Assembly: GCA_018398815.1 (NCBI GenBank)
Contig: CM031616.1
Coordinates: forward strand, 74,266,840 to 74,330,839
DNA length: 64,000 bases
Reading direction: 5' to 3'
From: Conus ventricosus
Lineage: Eukaryota; Mollusca; Gastropoda; Neogastropoda; Conidae
Below the pieces are notes generated by a model. It did no database searches and was not told the DNA's origin. It worked only from the letters and a program-made list of their open reading frames with translations. The translations under genes were made by a program, and so were the position numbers. Within the stretch, counting starts at the first letter, position 1. Each line of letters starts with the position of its first letter. This document shows positions 46,604-57,164 of this stretch, one piece after another.

Positions 46604-48115
46604 TTGACTTGATCCCTTAGACGTCGGTCCGTGGGGCACCCCTGAAGCAGTGACAACCATCCTTCTCCATTCCTCTCTGTTCTCTGCCCTCCGTAATGTA
46701 TTTCTCAGCCGCAGGCCTGTCCACTCCGTGATGTTATCCTCCCATCTTTTCCTTTGTCGACCTCTTCGCCTTTGTCCTGGTACTGTGCCCTGCATGACTG
46801 TCTTGGCAAGGCCTGTTGATCGTATGATGTGTCCATACCATTTCAATTTGCGTCTTTTTACTGAGGTTAGGAGATCGACATATGGACCAATTTCGAGCTC
46901 AATGCCCTTTTTAACTTCCACATTGCTGATGTGATCTCTGTATGAGATGCCAAGGAGTCGTCTGAAGCACCTCATTTCCATTGTTTGGATCTTTTTCTCA
47001 AGGTCCGATTTCAACGTCCATGACTCACAAGCATATAAGAATATCGCCATGACTAAGGATCGCATCAGTCTAATCTTTGAGCTGATGGAGATGTTTTTGT
47101 TTCTCCAAAGAGGCGTTAGCTTAGATAGCGTGGCTGTGGTCTGAGCGACTCTTGAGATGATTTCAGGTCTTGATCCTTCATCTGAGATTGTTGCCCCCAA
47201 GTACTTAAATGTGTTGACTGGCTCAAGCTTTCTGCTGTTGATGGTTATGTCTTGGGTAAAGCCGATTGGTTGTTAGTCATGACCTTTGTCTTTTCCGCAC
47301 TTATTTCCATACCATAATCAGCAGAGGTGTTGTTGAGCTGTTGATCAGGTGCACTAGCTCTTGTTCGTTTCCGGCTAGTCCATCTATGTCGTCGGCAAAA
47401 TGGAGGTTGGTGATGGTTCTCCCTCCAATATTTACGGTTCCTTCATGGTCTTCTAGCGCATCGGTCATAATTCTTTCAAGGAAGACATTGAAAAGTGTGG
47501 GGAGAGTAGACAGCCCTGTCGCACTCCAACGGTAGTTCGGAACCACTCGCCTGTGTTGTTACCGAAGAAAACGGCACTGGTGGCTTTATTGTAGAGGCTT
47601 TCAATAATTCTGATGAGATTGGCATTGATGTTGAAGAGTTTCATTGTTGCCCATAATGCTTCGTGCCACACTCGGTCGAAGGCCTTCTTGAAGTCTATGA
47701 ATACGTGGTACAGATGTTGTTGGTGTTGGTTGTACTTCTCACACAGTATTCTTAGATTGAATATGCTCTATGGTACTTCGTCCTGGCCTGAACCCCGCCT
47801 GTTCTTCAGCGATGATCTTTTCTGCTTGTGGGTTCAGTCTATTCAGGATTACTTTCAGCATAACTTTGCTTGGGTGGCTGATGAGGCTAATCATGCAATA
47901 ATTTTGGCATTGCTGTAGGTTGCCTTTCTTTGGTAACGTGATGATAAGTGACTGCGTCCAGGGAGTGGGCCATTCCCCGGTTTCCCAGATTCTGTTGCAT
48001 ATTGTAAGTAACATGTCCACCATTGGATCTCCTCCTGCCTTGATCAATTCTGCCGGTATGTTGTCAACATCGGGCGATTTTCCTGCTAGATCACCAAATG
48101 AAGGAACGAACAAAC
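46604..48115 (-). mobile_element. RTE-like LINE, 5'-truncated, frameshifted
   Basis: Minus strand, in order: KSPDVDNIPAELIKAGGDPM (about 48085), LIITLPKKGN, EEQAGFRPGRST (47790), VGVRQGCLLSP (47520), NLHFADDIDGLAGNEQELV (47410, the FADD catalytic box), then FLYACESWTLKSDLEKKIQT, MRCFRRLLGISYRDHISN, KLKWYGHIIRS and RRRGRQRKRWEDNITEWTG (47040-46720). The GxxCLLSP and the WYGHIIR...RGRQRKRW tail are typical of RTE-type elements. The 3' end is a short tandem AAGTCAAGTCAAGTC (TGACTTGACTTGACTTG on the + strand at about 46594-46611). Several frame breaks and the lack of the endonuclease make it inactive. Confidence 0.85.
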
Positions 48116-48660
48116 ATGACTTTTTCCTCTTTCTCCTTCTGCTTCTTCTTCTTCTGTTATTATGGTAAGAGTTCTGTTTTCATTTTTTAGTACAATTATG
48201 ATTGGTATATGATCATAAGACCATTTATCATTATCATCATTACTATTATTTTGACCTGTATCTTTTCCCTTCAACCACCTCCCCTTTCAATTCCATTCTG
48301 TGATTTCAACTGTTCGCTCAAGACCAGATTTTGTGCCCAGATCTAAGAGGTAAAGTGACTGACTGTTCATCCTTTGTGTTCATTGTTTAGAATGTTATTT
48401 GTCCAGCCTGAAGAAGACCCAGGAAGTCGAAACACATTGTGTTTTTTTTTTCAGAAGTGACATCCTTCGTGTTCATTGTTTGGAATGTTACTGGTTCAGT
48501 CTGAAGAAGACCCATAGGTCAAAACGCATTGTTTGTTTCATGAGTTGTTTCTTCCCTTTGCTTGGCGGCCCTGTAATTCTATTTTTTCTCTTCTTTCAAT
48601 CTCCACCTGCAGTCACCCCACTTTGAAGCCAGTATAATATCAATCTGTTTTCCATGTTCA
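48116..48660. other. Sequence upstream of the first SPRYD3-like exon
   Basis: TTCTTC-rich run near 48130-48160 and a directly repeated block (CCTGAAGAAGACCCA(GG)A, GTTTTGTGTTCATTGTTTGGAATGTTA-like words at about 48375-48420 and 48465-48515). No promoter element can be assigned with confidence. Confidence 0.4.
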
Positions 48661-48661
48661 G

Positions 48662-48741
48662 ATCTAGCCTACAACCAAGACAGGATCTGGCGGCATGGAC
48701 TGAGGGGTTGCTGAGGTCATCGCCTGGTGCCCCATTGCTTG
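48662..48741 (+). other. Possible 5' UTR part of the first SPRYD3-like exon
   Basis: TTTTCCATGTTCAG at 48648-48661 is a good acceptor. The sequence after it has an in-frame TGA at 48712 before the coding ATG, so it can only be untranslated if included. It contains a minimal upstream ATGGACTGA. An upstream non-coding exon would then lie elsewhere. Confidence 0.35.
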
Positions 48742-48917
48742 ATGGCCATGGAAGAGCAAGTCATCTTTACCAACCTCCGCCGCAATCACATGTTGGATGT
48801 GTTTCGCATGAGAAATCCCCGCAAGATGAAGCGAAACGAGGAGGAGAAGAAACCAGGCGCCGTCGTCCTGCCCCGTCGCTATGAACGTATTGAAACCTAT
48901 GACCAGAATGTCATCGG
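48742..48917 (+). CDS. SPRYD3: SPRYD3-like, first coding exon
   Basis: The frame opens at ATG 48742, with a second in-frame ATG at 48748 in a strong GCCATGG context. It reads MAMEEQVIFTNLRRNHMLDV, FRMRNPRKMKRNEEEKKPGA and VVLPRRYERIETYDQNVIG, ending GG before the donor GTGAGG. A basic helix-like N-terminus followed by RYxER resembles the start of vertebrate SPRYD3 as I remember it, where a similar basic segment leads into SPRY domain 1. SPRYD3 has two SPRY domains and no known enzymatic activity; SPRY domains bind protein partners. The phase (two bases carried over) matches the next exon. An in-frame TGA at 48712 limits the start. Confidence 0.7.
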
Positions 48918-48957
48918 GTGAGGTTGGGGGCTGCTTGTCTCCCCTGTGCTGACACAA

Positions 48958-49015
<58 letters not shown>

Positions 49016-49038
49016 GACTGTATGTGTGTGTGTTGGAC

Positions 49039-49088
<50 letters not shown>

Positions 49089-49117
49089 GGACTGTGTGTG
49101 TGTGTGTGTTGGACTGT

Positions 49118-49148
<31 letters not shown>

Positions 49149-49229
49149 GGGAACTCTGAATGTGTGTGTTGGACTCTGTGTGTGTGTGTGTGTGTGTTGG
49201 ACTCTGTGTGTGTGTGTTGTGTGTGTTGG

Positions 49230-49265
<36 letters not shown>

Positions 49266-49513
49266 GGACTCTGTGTGTGTGTGTGTGTTGGACTCTGTGT
49301 GTGCACGTGTGTTGGACTCTGAGTGTGTGTGTTGGACTCTGTGTGTGTGTGTGTGTGTGTGTGTTGGACTCTGAGTCTGAGTGTGTGTGTTGGACTCTGT
49401 GTGTGTGTGTGTGTGTATGTGTGTGTGTGTGTGTTGGACTCTGAGTGTGTGTGTTGGACTCTGTGTGTGTGTGTGTGTGTTGGACTCTGTGTGTGTGTGT
49501 GTGTTTATGTTGG

Positions 49514-49567
<54 letters not shown>

Positions 49568-49600
49568 CGTGTGTGTGTGCGTGTGTGTGGTCAACTGTGA
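48958..49600. repeat. (GT)n array with TTGGACTCTG interruptions, plus a G run
   Basis: Directly behind the first exon's donor lies 640 bp of GT repeat broken by about 15 copies of TTGGACT(C/G)TG and one G run (49133-49151). It is a compound array of about 30-60-bp units made of GT runs plus TTGGACTCT. Confidence 0.9.
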
Positions 49601-50322
49601 GGCATCATCCCTCACTGACTGGCATGTGTCAACATCCTTGGTGCTGGCATCAACATTAGGTGGTTCTCAACACCACGGAAGTGACTTACAGTGTAGTGTT
49701 TCTTCTAGGCAATGGTCTCTCAGGAACCTAATATTGACAAATAGCACTGGACTGCTGCTAAGATTATGACGGGATACAGGGCTTGAAATGTTCTGATTGT
49801 CTGGGACAGCTAAACCTTCTGGTAGACTAGTGGAAATGCTCTCTCAGCTTCTCTGTTGGGCAACCTTTTTTGACTGTATCAGTGAAAAGGATAACTTACA
49901 AGTCAACTGTAGTGCGGACCAGTCAGACTTTCCTGATGTCTTATTCTCCTTCACAGCTCCAACTTCCCCATCCCCTTATCCCCACCCCCACCCCTTAACC
50001 CCCACACCCTCATTTCCCCACGCCCCATCCCCCCACACACACACTCAGATGCACATAACCCCAAACCACCCTCACCATTGTGTGTGTGTCTGTGTGTGTG
50101 GGGCAAATGATGCCATTCCATACAAGTACCATCTCTACAGTCTGCTGGTCAGTTTTACCCAGTCCTAGATTATCAGTTTACCTAAGTCTGACAGCTTTCC
50201 ATGCAGCTGAGAGCAGAACGGCTTCCTGTGGATTGTGTTTGTGTGACTTTTTGCCCCATTCTCCATCTTCTGTGCAACCTCAGTGGCATTGCACCCACAC
50301 TGTTTATTGTGACCTCTGGTCG
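49601..50322. other. Intron 1 sequence; C-rich stretch
   Basis: No gene recognised. A CCCCACC-rich stretch lies at 49965-50040. Confidence 0.5.
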
Positions 50323-51300
50323 ACAGCCACGGCTTGCTGTGTGCCGTCACAGGCCCGGAGCCAGCAATCCACAGGGAACAGTCCATGTCAAGTGTTGATG
50401 AGGCAACCCACCAGCGGAGACACTGCACTGCTGCTGAGTCATTTCAGTGGTGTTCAGTGGAGCCTGTTGTGTTCTGAACTAGGCAGGACACCACATACAC
50501 TGCTGCTGAGTCATTTCATTTTCAGTGGAGCCTGTTGTGTTCTGAACTAGGTAGGACACCATGAAGACACTGCACTGCTGCTGAGTCATTTCATTTTCAG
50601 TGGTGTTCAGTGGAGCCTGTTGTGTTCTGAACTAGGTAGGACACCATGAAGACACTGCACTGCTGCTGAGTCATTTCATTTTCAGTGGTGTTCAGTGGAG
50701 CCTGTTGTGTTCTGAACTAGGTAGGACACCATGAAGACACTGCACTGCTGCTGAGTCATTTCATTTTCAGTGGTGTTCAGTGGAGCCTGTTGTGTTCTGA
50801 ACTAGGCAGGACACCACATACACTGCTGCTGAGTCATTTCATTTTCAGTGGTGTTCAGTGGAGCCTGTTGTGTTCTGAACTAGGTAGGACACCATGAAGA
50901 CACTACACTGCTGCTGAGTCATTTCAGTGCTGTTCAGTGGAGCCTGTTGTGTTCTGAACTAGGCAGGACACCACGGAGACACTACACTGCTGCTGAGTCA
51001 TTTCAGTGCTGTTCAGTGGAGCCTGTTGTGTTCTGAACTAGGCAGGACACCACGGAGACACTACACTGCTGCTGAGTCATTTCAGTGCTGTTCAGTGGAG
51101 CCTGTTGTGTTCTGAACTAGGCAGGACACCACGGAGACACTGCACTGCTGCTGAGTCATTTCAGTGCTGTTCAGTGGAGCCTGTTGTGTTCTGAACTAGG
51201 CAGGACACCACGGAGACACTGCACTGCTGCTGAGTCATTTCATTTTCAGTGCTGTTCAGTGGTGCCTGTTGTGTTCTGAACTACGTAGGACACCACATAT
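50323..51300. repeat. Minisatellite of about 75-105-bp units, 11 copies, with a seed shared at 56343
   Basis: Unit CTGCTGCTGAGTCATTTCAT, TTTCAGTGGTGTTCAGTGGA, GCCTGTTGTGTTCTGAACTA, GGTAGGACACCATGAAGACA, CTGCA. Some units lack TTTTCAGTGGTG or the 3' segment, giving unequal lengths. The first 80 bp (about 50323-50405, CAGCCACGG..., CCACAGGGAACAG, GATGAGGCAACCCACCAG) is homologous to 56343-56435. Confidence 0.9.
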
Positions 51301-51628
51301 TAAGGCCTCTACTGACGATCATAGCTGCAGAGTTGGCATGACTGAGTGCTTCCTCTGAAGGGTGCCATCACACGGTATGAGTGACATGTCAACCCAGTCA
51401 TATTTGATGACAGGAGGAGGTGTCTGGTATAAGGGTTAAACACTTCAATGACATCCATGGAGCTTACTTTGATGGGTGGAGGAAGTCGTTTGCAGATCAG
51501 ACTCAGTTCACATCATTTTTTAAAAAAATGGTGGGATCAAGTAATATGGACTCTGTGTATTGACTTTACAGCCCAGATCTGTTCAGCACATGATGATTGA
51601 TTGGTGTGGATTGTTTTTTCTGTGACAG
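51301..51628 (+). other. End of SPRYD3-like intron 1
   Basis: Unique sequence ending in TTGTTTTTTCTGTGACAG, a good acceptor. Confidence 0.6.
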
Positions 51629-51744
51629 CTACTTGCCAGACAGACATTATCATGTGGGCGTGTACATAACCCCGTCCCCGTTGTCCCAAGAGCAGAGCTA
51701 CTTCGAGGTGGAGATTCTAGACCATGGTGCTAACAGGTGTATTG
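51629..51744 (+). CDS. SPRYD3: SPRYD3-like, exon 2 (start of SPRY domain 1)
   Basis: 116 nt between TCTGTGACAG and GTAAGT. It completes the split Gly of exon 1 and reads YLPDRHYHVGVYITPSPLSQ, EQSYFEVEILDHGANRCIG. SYFEVEI(L/V)D is the classic SPRY-domain core strand, and D-x-G-x(3)-C/T-I-G matches the corresponding segment of SPRYD3 SPRY domain 1 (NYFEVSIVDSG...TIAVG in vertebrates). It ends with one base carried over, as exon 3 requires. Confidence 0.85.
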
Positions 51745-51775
51745 GTAAGTTGGAGCATTGTATTGATTGTGTATG

Positions 51776-51837
<62 letters not shown>

Positions 51838-51840
51838 TGA

Positions 51841-51883
<43 letters not shown>

Positions 51884-51933
51884 TGTGTGAGTGTGTGTGT
51901 GTGTGTGAGTGTGTGTGTGTATGTATATGAGCA

Positions 51934-51967
<34 letters not shown>
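51776..51967. repeat. (GT)n then (GA)n microsatellite
   Basis: Starts about 30 bp after the exon 2 donor; GT repeat with GAGTGAGTGAG interruptions, ending in a GAGAGA run. Confidence 0.95.
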
Positions 51968-51968
<1 letters not shown>

Positions 51969-52610
51969 ACGAAGCTGACCACAGGCTTACCTTGACACTC
52001 ACAAGCAAATGCTGGGTCATGAGAGCATGTTGTAGGATAAGAAGAGAATGGTAATTTTCTATCACCTGGCCATGTAGGTAGCCACATTCTGTCTTCAGAG
52101 GATTGATTCTTCTTTCAGTGATGTTGAAGACTGGCATGTTATGAACTTGCCACAGCTGAAGATACACCCCAGTCATTGTACTGCATGTCAAACAGGTTAG
52201 ACTGCAGGGTTTGGCTTGAAGCCATTCCGACAATGAAAATGTGTATGTCTATAGACATATGTGCATTTGTGTGTGCTAGTGTGTGTTTGTAACATTGTAA
52301 ACAGATTTAGACATGTAGCTGAAATCCGATTTGGCAAAGGAAAAAGTGTATGGTGCAGGGTGATTTTTTGTTCAGTATACATGGTTTATTGTTTCATATG
52401 TAGTACACGATCATCATGTATACAATGTTGATGTACTAAACGGTATAGTGTGTGTGAAACCTGAAGTGAACCAATAATATTCAGCAACATTGACCTAAAC
52501 ACTGTGTGGGTTGTGTCTGGTGTTTGAATTCTGTCCATCAGTACTGACAGAACAGAATGTGTTTGGCGTTTTGATGCCAGCACAATCTTAGGTTAACATT
52601 CTTCACGTTG
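51968..52610. other. Intron 2 sequence
   Basis: Unique intronic sequence with no recognisable element, leading into a GT run. Confidence 0.5.

Positions 52611-52663
<53 letters not shown>
52611..52663. repeat. (GT)n microsatellite
   Basis: About 50 bp of GT repeat that leads directly into the 36-bp minisatellite. Confidence 0.95.
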
Positions 52664-52666
<3 letters not shown>

Positions 52667-53611
52667 AAGGCGAGATATGTAGCGTGTTGGCATGTGTGTA
52701 TAAAGGTGAGATGTCGCGTGTTGACGTGTATAGAGGTGAGATGTGCTGCGTGTTGATGAATGTATAGAGGTGAGATGTCTTGCATGTTGACGAATGTACA
52801 GAGGTGAGGTGTGTGTTGACATGTGTGTATAAAGGTGAGATGTGTTGCTTGTTGACATATGTGTATAAAGGTGAGGTGTGTTCAGTGCTGACATATGTGT
52901 ATAATGGTGAGATGGGTTGCTTGTTGACAAATGTGTATAAAGGTGAGGTGTGTTCAGTGCTGACATATGTGTATAAAGGTGAGGTGTGTTCAGTGCTGAC
53001 ATATGTGTATAAGGGTGAGATGGGTTGCTTGTTGACAAATGTGTATAAAGGTGAGGTGTGTTCAGTGCTGACATATGTGTATAAAGGTGAGATGGGTTGC
53101 TTGTTGACATATGTGTATAAAGGTGAGGTGTGTTCAGTGCTGACATATGTGTATAAAGGTGAGATGGGTTGTGTGTTGACATATGTGTATAAAGGTAAGG
53201 TGTGTTGCATGTTGACATGTGTATGTAAAGGAGATATGTGATGTGTGTTGACATGTATGTATAAAGGTGAAATGTGTTGTCTGTTGACATCAGTATGTAA
53301 AGGTGAGATGTGTTGTGTGTTGACATGTGTGTATAAAGGTGGTAGGTGTTGCATGTTGACGTGTGTATATAAAGGTGAGATGTGTTGTGTGTTGACATGT
53401 GTATAGAAGTGAAATGTGTGTGTGTTGACATGTGTGTAAAGGTGAGGTGTGTTGCATGTTGACATATGTGTGTGTATAAAGATGAAATGTGTTCTGTGTT
53501 GACAAATGTGTATAAAGGTGAAATGTGTTATGTGTTGACATGTGTATAAAGGTGAGGTGTGTTGCATGTCGACAGCTGTGTATAAAGTTGAAATGTGTTG
53601 TGTGTCAACAG
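52664..53611 (+). repeat. 36-bp minisatellite reaching the exon 3 acceptor
   Basis: About 25 units of TGTTGACATATGTGTATAAA plus GGTGAGATGTGTTGCT, most with a donor-like AAGGTGAG. The last units change stepwise (GTCGACAGCTGTGTATAAAG at about 53567, then GTCAACAGCTGTGGGCTTGG) into the real exon 3 acceptor CAACAG and exon start. The 12-residue period leaves long open frames (for example 52780-53241) that are not genes. Confidence 0.9.
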
Positions 53612-53699
53612 CTGTGGGCTTGGTGCCCTACCACTACCCACTAAACGCTCAGCCAGGGTGGAGAGCTAACAGCGTGGGTTACCATGCCGATGATGGCAG
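53612..53699 (+). CDS. SPRYD3: SPRYD3-like, exon 3 (SPRY domain 1)
   Basis: 88 nt between GTCAACAG and GTCAGT. It reads AVGLVPYHYPLNAQPGWRAN, SVGYHADDG and carries over two bases. GWxxxSVxYHADDGK is the characteristic SPRY segment of SPRYD3 domain 1, and AVGLVP also matches. The phase fits exons 2 and 4. Confidence 0.9.
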
Positions 53700-54691
53700 G
53701 TCAGTAACTTGGACTTTTCCCATTAGTTCACTTTTGACGTAGTCATGCTGGCTGACTGATTGGCTGTGTGATATGTGGGATGTCCTCTTCGATGATCACC
53801 TCAGAATTTCCACTAGGACAGCATTTCCATCAGTGTTGAAATATTTCACTGCTTGCCCATATTCTGGTTAGGATAAGATAAGATAATGTTGCTTATAGCC
53901 CAGCCGACCACAAAGGGCCACATCAGGGCTGATATTCTGGTTACCATGCAATGATCATCAGAAGCCCGGTGACAAACAAGAGGTGAGCAATGAGTAGTTG
54001 TGGGATCTTTGATGAAACTGTGTAGATTGGCTGTCTAACACTGCGCACAGCACTTCCATAGGTCCAAAACAGAGCTATTTTAATCATCTGAACTGATCAG
54101 GATGCATAAATCGCTTAACTTGTGTTCCAGTTGCTGGATTATCACCTGAAAGCCACAGCTGAACTGTTGATTTGGATTCTGAAAAGCCAGTTTTCTTTCA
54201 GTTTTCCATGCTTTTTGCTTTTGTTCGAATCACATGAACTTGTGGTCCAGCCATAGACTCTGCAGTCTATTTTGATGACTCTTATTGATTTTTATTCGAG
54301 ACAAGTTCTCAAGCGGAAGTTGTAATGTAATACCTACAGGAGAAAATCATTGTGTCGCTGTAAATTTTGGTTTGGGAATTTGATCTGTTAGAGAGGCACA
54401 TCTGTGCATAAGAATTATCTCTGTATTATTGTTGTCATTATTGTGATTTATTTTTTGTCAGTGATTTCGGGTTAAATTTTTGCTTTTGTTCATTTTTATT
54501 GCATTAACTTTTTTTGTTTGTTTTAGGTCTTGATCTCATTTTGCATAAGTGTACAAAAGGGAGCTGATGATTTTAACATATTTTTGTTTAGGAAAGGAAA
54601 TGGTCAGAGACGATAAAGAAGGTCACAGTCAGGTAGCTTTGACAGCACACAGACCTACATGTTGTAATATTACAAAAGAACACATTGCACC
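53700..54691 (+). other. SPRYD3-like intron 3
   Basis: Contains the 61-bp retroposed fragment at 53871-53931. The rest is AT-rich without recognised features. Confidence 0.6.
53859..53943 (-). mobile_element. 61-bp 5'-truncated retroposon with 12-bp target duplication
   Basis: ATATTCTGGTTA stands at 53859-53870 and 53932-53943. The 61 bp between them (53871-53931) read, on the minus strand, CAGCCCTGATGTGGCCC, GTCGGCTGGGCTATAAGC and end in a TTATC tandem tail. The tail plus perfect target duplications show a LINE-driven insertion truncated to its last 61 bases. Confidence 0.85.
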
Positions 54692-54807
54692 AGTGTCTGT
54701 CTATTATCCTGTCTGTTGTCTGTCTGTCGGGTTGTACAAGGGTGCAGGTCATGGCACGCCCTTTGGTCAAGTGTCTGTCTGTTATCCTGTCTGTTGTTGT
54801 CTGTCAG
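54692..54807 (+). repeat. Tandem duplication of the exon 4 acceptor and exon start
   Basis: A block of about 77 bp (AGTGTCTGTCTATTATCCTG, TCTGTTGTCTGTC, then GTTGTACAAGGGTGCAGGTC, ATGGCACGCCCTTTGGTC) occurs at about 54692 and, as AGTGTCTGTCTGTTATCCTG..., again at 54770, where it includes the real exon. In the first copy the acceptor reads GTCGG instead of GTCAG, so the splice AG is missing, while about 40 nt of exon sequence remains. Confidence 0.9.
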
Positions 54808-54943
54808 GTTGTACAAGGGTGCAGGTCATGGCACGCCCTTTGGTCCAATGTGTCGGAAGGGGGATCGCATGGGATGTGGGATCCGCTTCGAAGATCGCCA
54901 GGACCAGTATGCCATCGTTTTCTTCACACGGAATGGCTCAGAG
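54808..54943 (+). CDS. SPRYD3: SPRYD3-like, exon 4 (end of SPRY domain 1)
   Basis: 136 nt between TTGTCTGTCAG and GTATCA, completing a split Arg and ending at a codon boundary. It reads LYKGAGHGTPFGPMCRKGDR, MGCGIRFEDRQDQYAIVFFT and RNGSE. FGxxCxxGDRxGCGI and (I/V)FFT(K/R)NG are the signature strands closing a SPRY domain. A decoy copy of the exon start lies 77 bp upstream (54731-54769). Confidence 0.9.
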
Positions 54944-55189
54944 GTATCATGTGACTACCTGTGCCTGTGTTTTTGTGCATGTCTTCTTCAGTGAGTGAAT
55001 TTGATTGATCCATTGCAAAAAAATTGAGTTTCACTCATCTGTTGTGATGTTGTATACGAGTGCTATGCTTTAGTTTGGAACACTACACTTTAAATGTCAA
55101 AATGCTACACTGTGTGCTTTTGAGGCCTGGGCAGCTGTGTCTGTCTGTGTGTTGTTGAAGGTTATCACTGACAGTTGTGGGCACTGACT
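54944..55189 (+). other. SPRYD3-like intron 4, first part
   Basis: Unique sequence before the 47-bp array; nothing recognised. Confidence 0.5.
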
Positions 55190-56342
55190 TCATCTCCACA
55201 AATCAATAGTATTACCCACCACCCCGCTCAGTCCTGACATCTCCACAAATCAATAGTATTACCCCCCACCCCGCTCAGTCCTGACATCTCCACAAATCAA
55301 TAATATTACCCCTCACCCCGCTCAGTCCTGACATCTCCACAAATCAATAGTATTACCCCCCACCCCGCTCAGTCCTGACATCTCCACAAATCAATAGTAT
55401 TACCCCCCACCCCGCTCAGTCCTGACATCTCCACAAATCAATAGTATTACCCCCCACCCCGCTCAGTCCTGACATCTCCACAAATCAGTAGTATTACCCC
55501 CCACCCCGCTCAGTCCTGACATCTCCACAAATCAATAGTATTAGTACTATTACCCCCCACCCCGCTCAGTCCTGACATCTCCACAAATCAGTAGTATTAC
55601 CCCCCACCCCGCTCAGTCCTGTCTCTTCCACTTATCAATAGTACTACCCCCACCCCGCTCAGTCCTGTCTCTTCCACTTATCAATAGTACTACCCCCCAC
55701 CCTGCTCAGTCCTGTCTCTTCCACTTATCAATAGTACTACCCCCCACCCCGCTCAGTCCTGTCTCTTCCACTTATCAATAGTACTACCCCCCACCCCGCT
55801 CAGTCCTGTCTCTTCCACTTATCAATAGTATTACCCCCCACCCCCCTCAGTCCTGTCTCTTCCACTTATCAATAGTATTACCCCCCACCCCGCTCAGTCC
55901 TGTCTCTTCCACTTATCAATAGTATTACCCCCCACCCCGCTCAGTCCTGTCTCTTCCACTTATCAATAGTAGTACCCCCCCACCCCGCTCAGTCCTGTCT
56001 CTTCCACTTATCAATAGTACTACCCCCCACCCCGCTCAGTCCTGTCTCTTCCACTTATCAATAGTACTACCCCCCACCCCGCTCAGTCCTGTCTCTTCCA
56101 CTTATCAATAGTACTACCCCCCACACCCCGCTCAGTCCTGTCTCTTCCACTTATCAATTGTACTACCCCCCACCCCCGCTCAGTCCTGTCTCTTCCACTT
56201 ATCAATAGTACTACCCCCCACCCCGCTCAGTCCTGTCTCTTCCACTTATCAATAGTACTACCCCCCACCCCGCTCAGTCCTGTCTCTTCCACTTATCAAT
56301 ACTACTACCCTCCACCCCGCTCAGTCCTGTCTCTTCCACTTA
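55190..56342. repeat. 47-bp minisatellite, two successive subfamilies, about 24 copies
   Basis: Unit CAGTCCTG, then GACATCTCCACAAATCAATA in the first eight or nine copies and GTCTCTTCCACTTATCAATA from about 55617 onward, then GTA(T/C)TACCCCCCACCCCGCT. The switch between subfamilies is abrupt. Scattered C-run length changes occur. Confidence 0.95.
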
Positions 56343-56640
56343 CAGCCACAACCAGTTCGCCTTGTCAGCGCCCCAGTATCAGCACTCCACAGGGAGCAGT
56401 CAGCTTCAGGCTATATAATGAGGCAACCCACCAGAGGGGACTCTGCACTGCTGCCCAGTCACCTCAGTAGTGCTGGAGCTTTCTGTTGTGAGTCACACTC
56501 AGTAGTGCTGGAGCTTTCTGTTGTGATTCACACAGGGCACCACATGATACTCTGCTCAGTCACCTCAGTAGTGTTGGAGCTTTCTGTTGTGATTCACACA
56601 GGGCACCACATGATACTCTGTCAAGGGCAGAGGATGCCAT
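56343..56640. repeat. Seed repeat homologous to 50323, with three short tandem units
   Basis: CAGCCACAACC..., CTCCACAGGGAGCAG, ATGAGGCAACCCACCAG and CTGCACTGCTGCCCAGTCAC match the start of the 50323-51300 array. A different tandem unit (CAGTCACCTCAGTAGTGCTG, GAGCTTTCTGTTGTGATTCA, CACAGGGCACCACATGATAC) then repeats about three times. Confidence 0.8.
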
Positions 56641-57164
56641 GTACCTGTGTAGGGTTCCCACCCCCTTGCTGGGAATGGTCTTATTTTGTCATATTTTTTT
56701 AAATGATAGATATGTCTGCAGGCGTATGCAAAAAGACGTGAGGTTTCCTTGCTAACAGAAGTAAGTGACTGTTGATTGACTGTCTGCCTGTTGTGGAATG
56801 AGGGTGATGATGTGACCGCTTTGATCCTGTGTGGTCCTGGATTTGTGCAGTTCATGAACTGTGGGACAGGAACCATGACAAGGGTTCAGGCAGTGGTTTA
56901 TTTCCTCCCACATGCAGCAGTGAACAATCATCAGCTGCTCTGTTCCCTGTCTTCTAACCAAAATATGGAGCTCAAAATGATGGCCTCAAAATACATTATA
57001 ACTGCTCTGACGTGTGGGCTGATGTTCTTTTCCATCACTAATCAAAATGCAGATAAAAGCACTTTACTACCATTTGTCATCTGCCAATGAAAAAGGGTAG
57101 ATAGATGATTTCATCTGATTTGTATGAACTGTTTTTTTGTTGACAAATTCATGTTGTATGTGGA
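56641..57164. other. SPRYD3-like intron 4, middle part
   Basis: Unique sequence with open stretches (56776-57090) that have no recognisable domain. Confidence 0.45.

Noticed and set aside
52664..53567. Threonine/histidine/serine-rich frames on both strands of the 36-bp array
   Set aside because: Produced by the 12-codon period of a minisatellite; several frames are equally open.
56776..57090. 104-residue frame in SPRYD3-like intron 4
   Set aside because: There is no recognisable domain and the surrounding exons join in phase without it.
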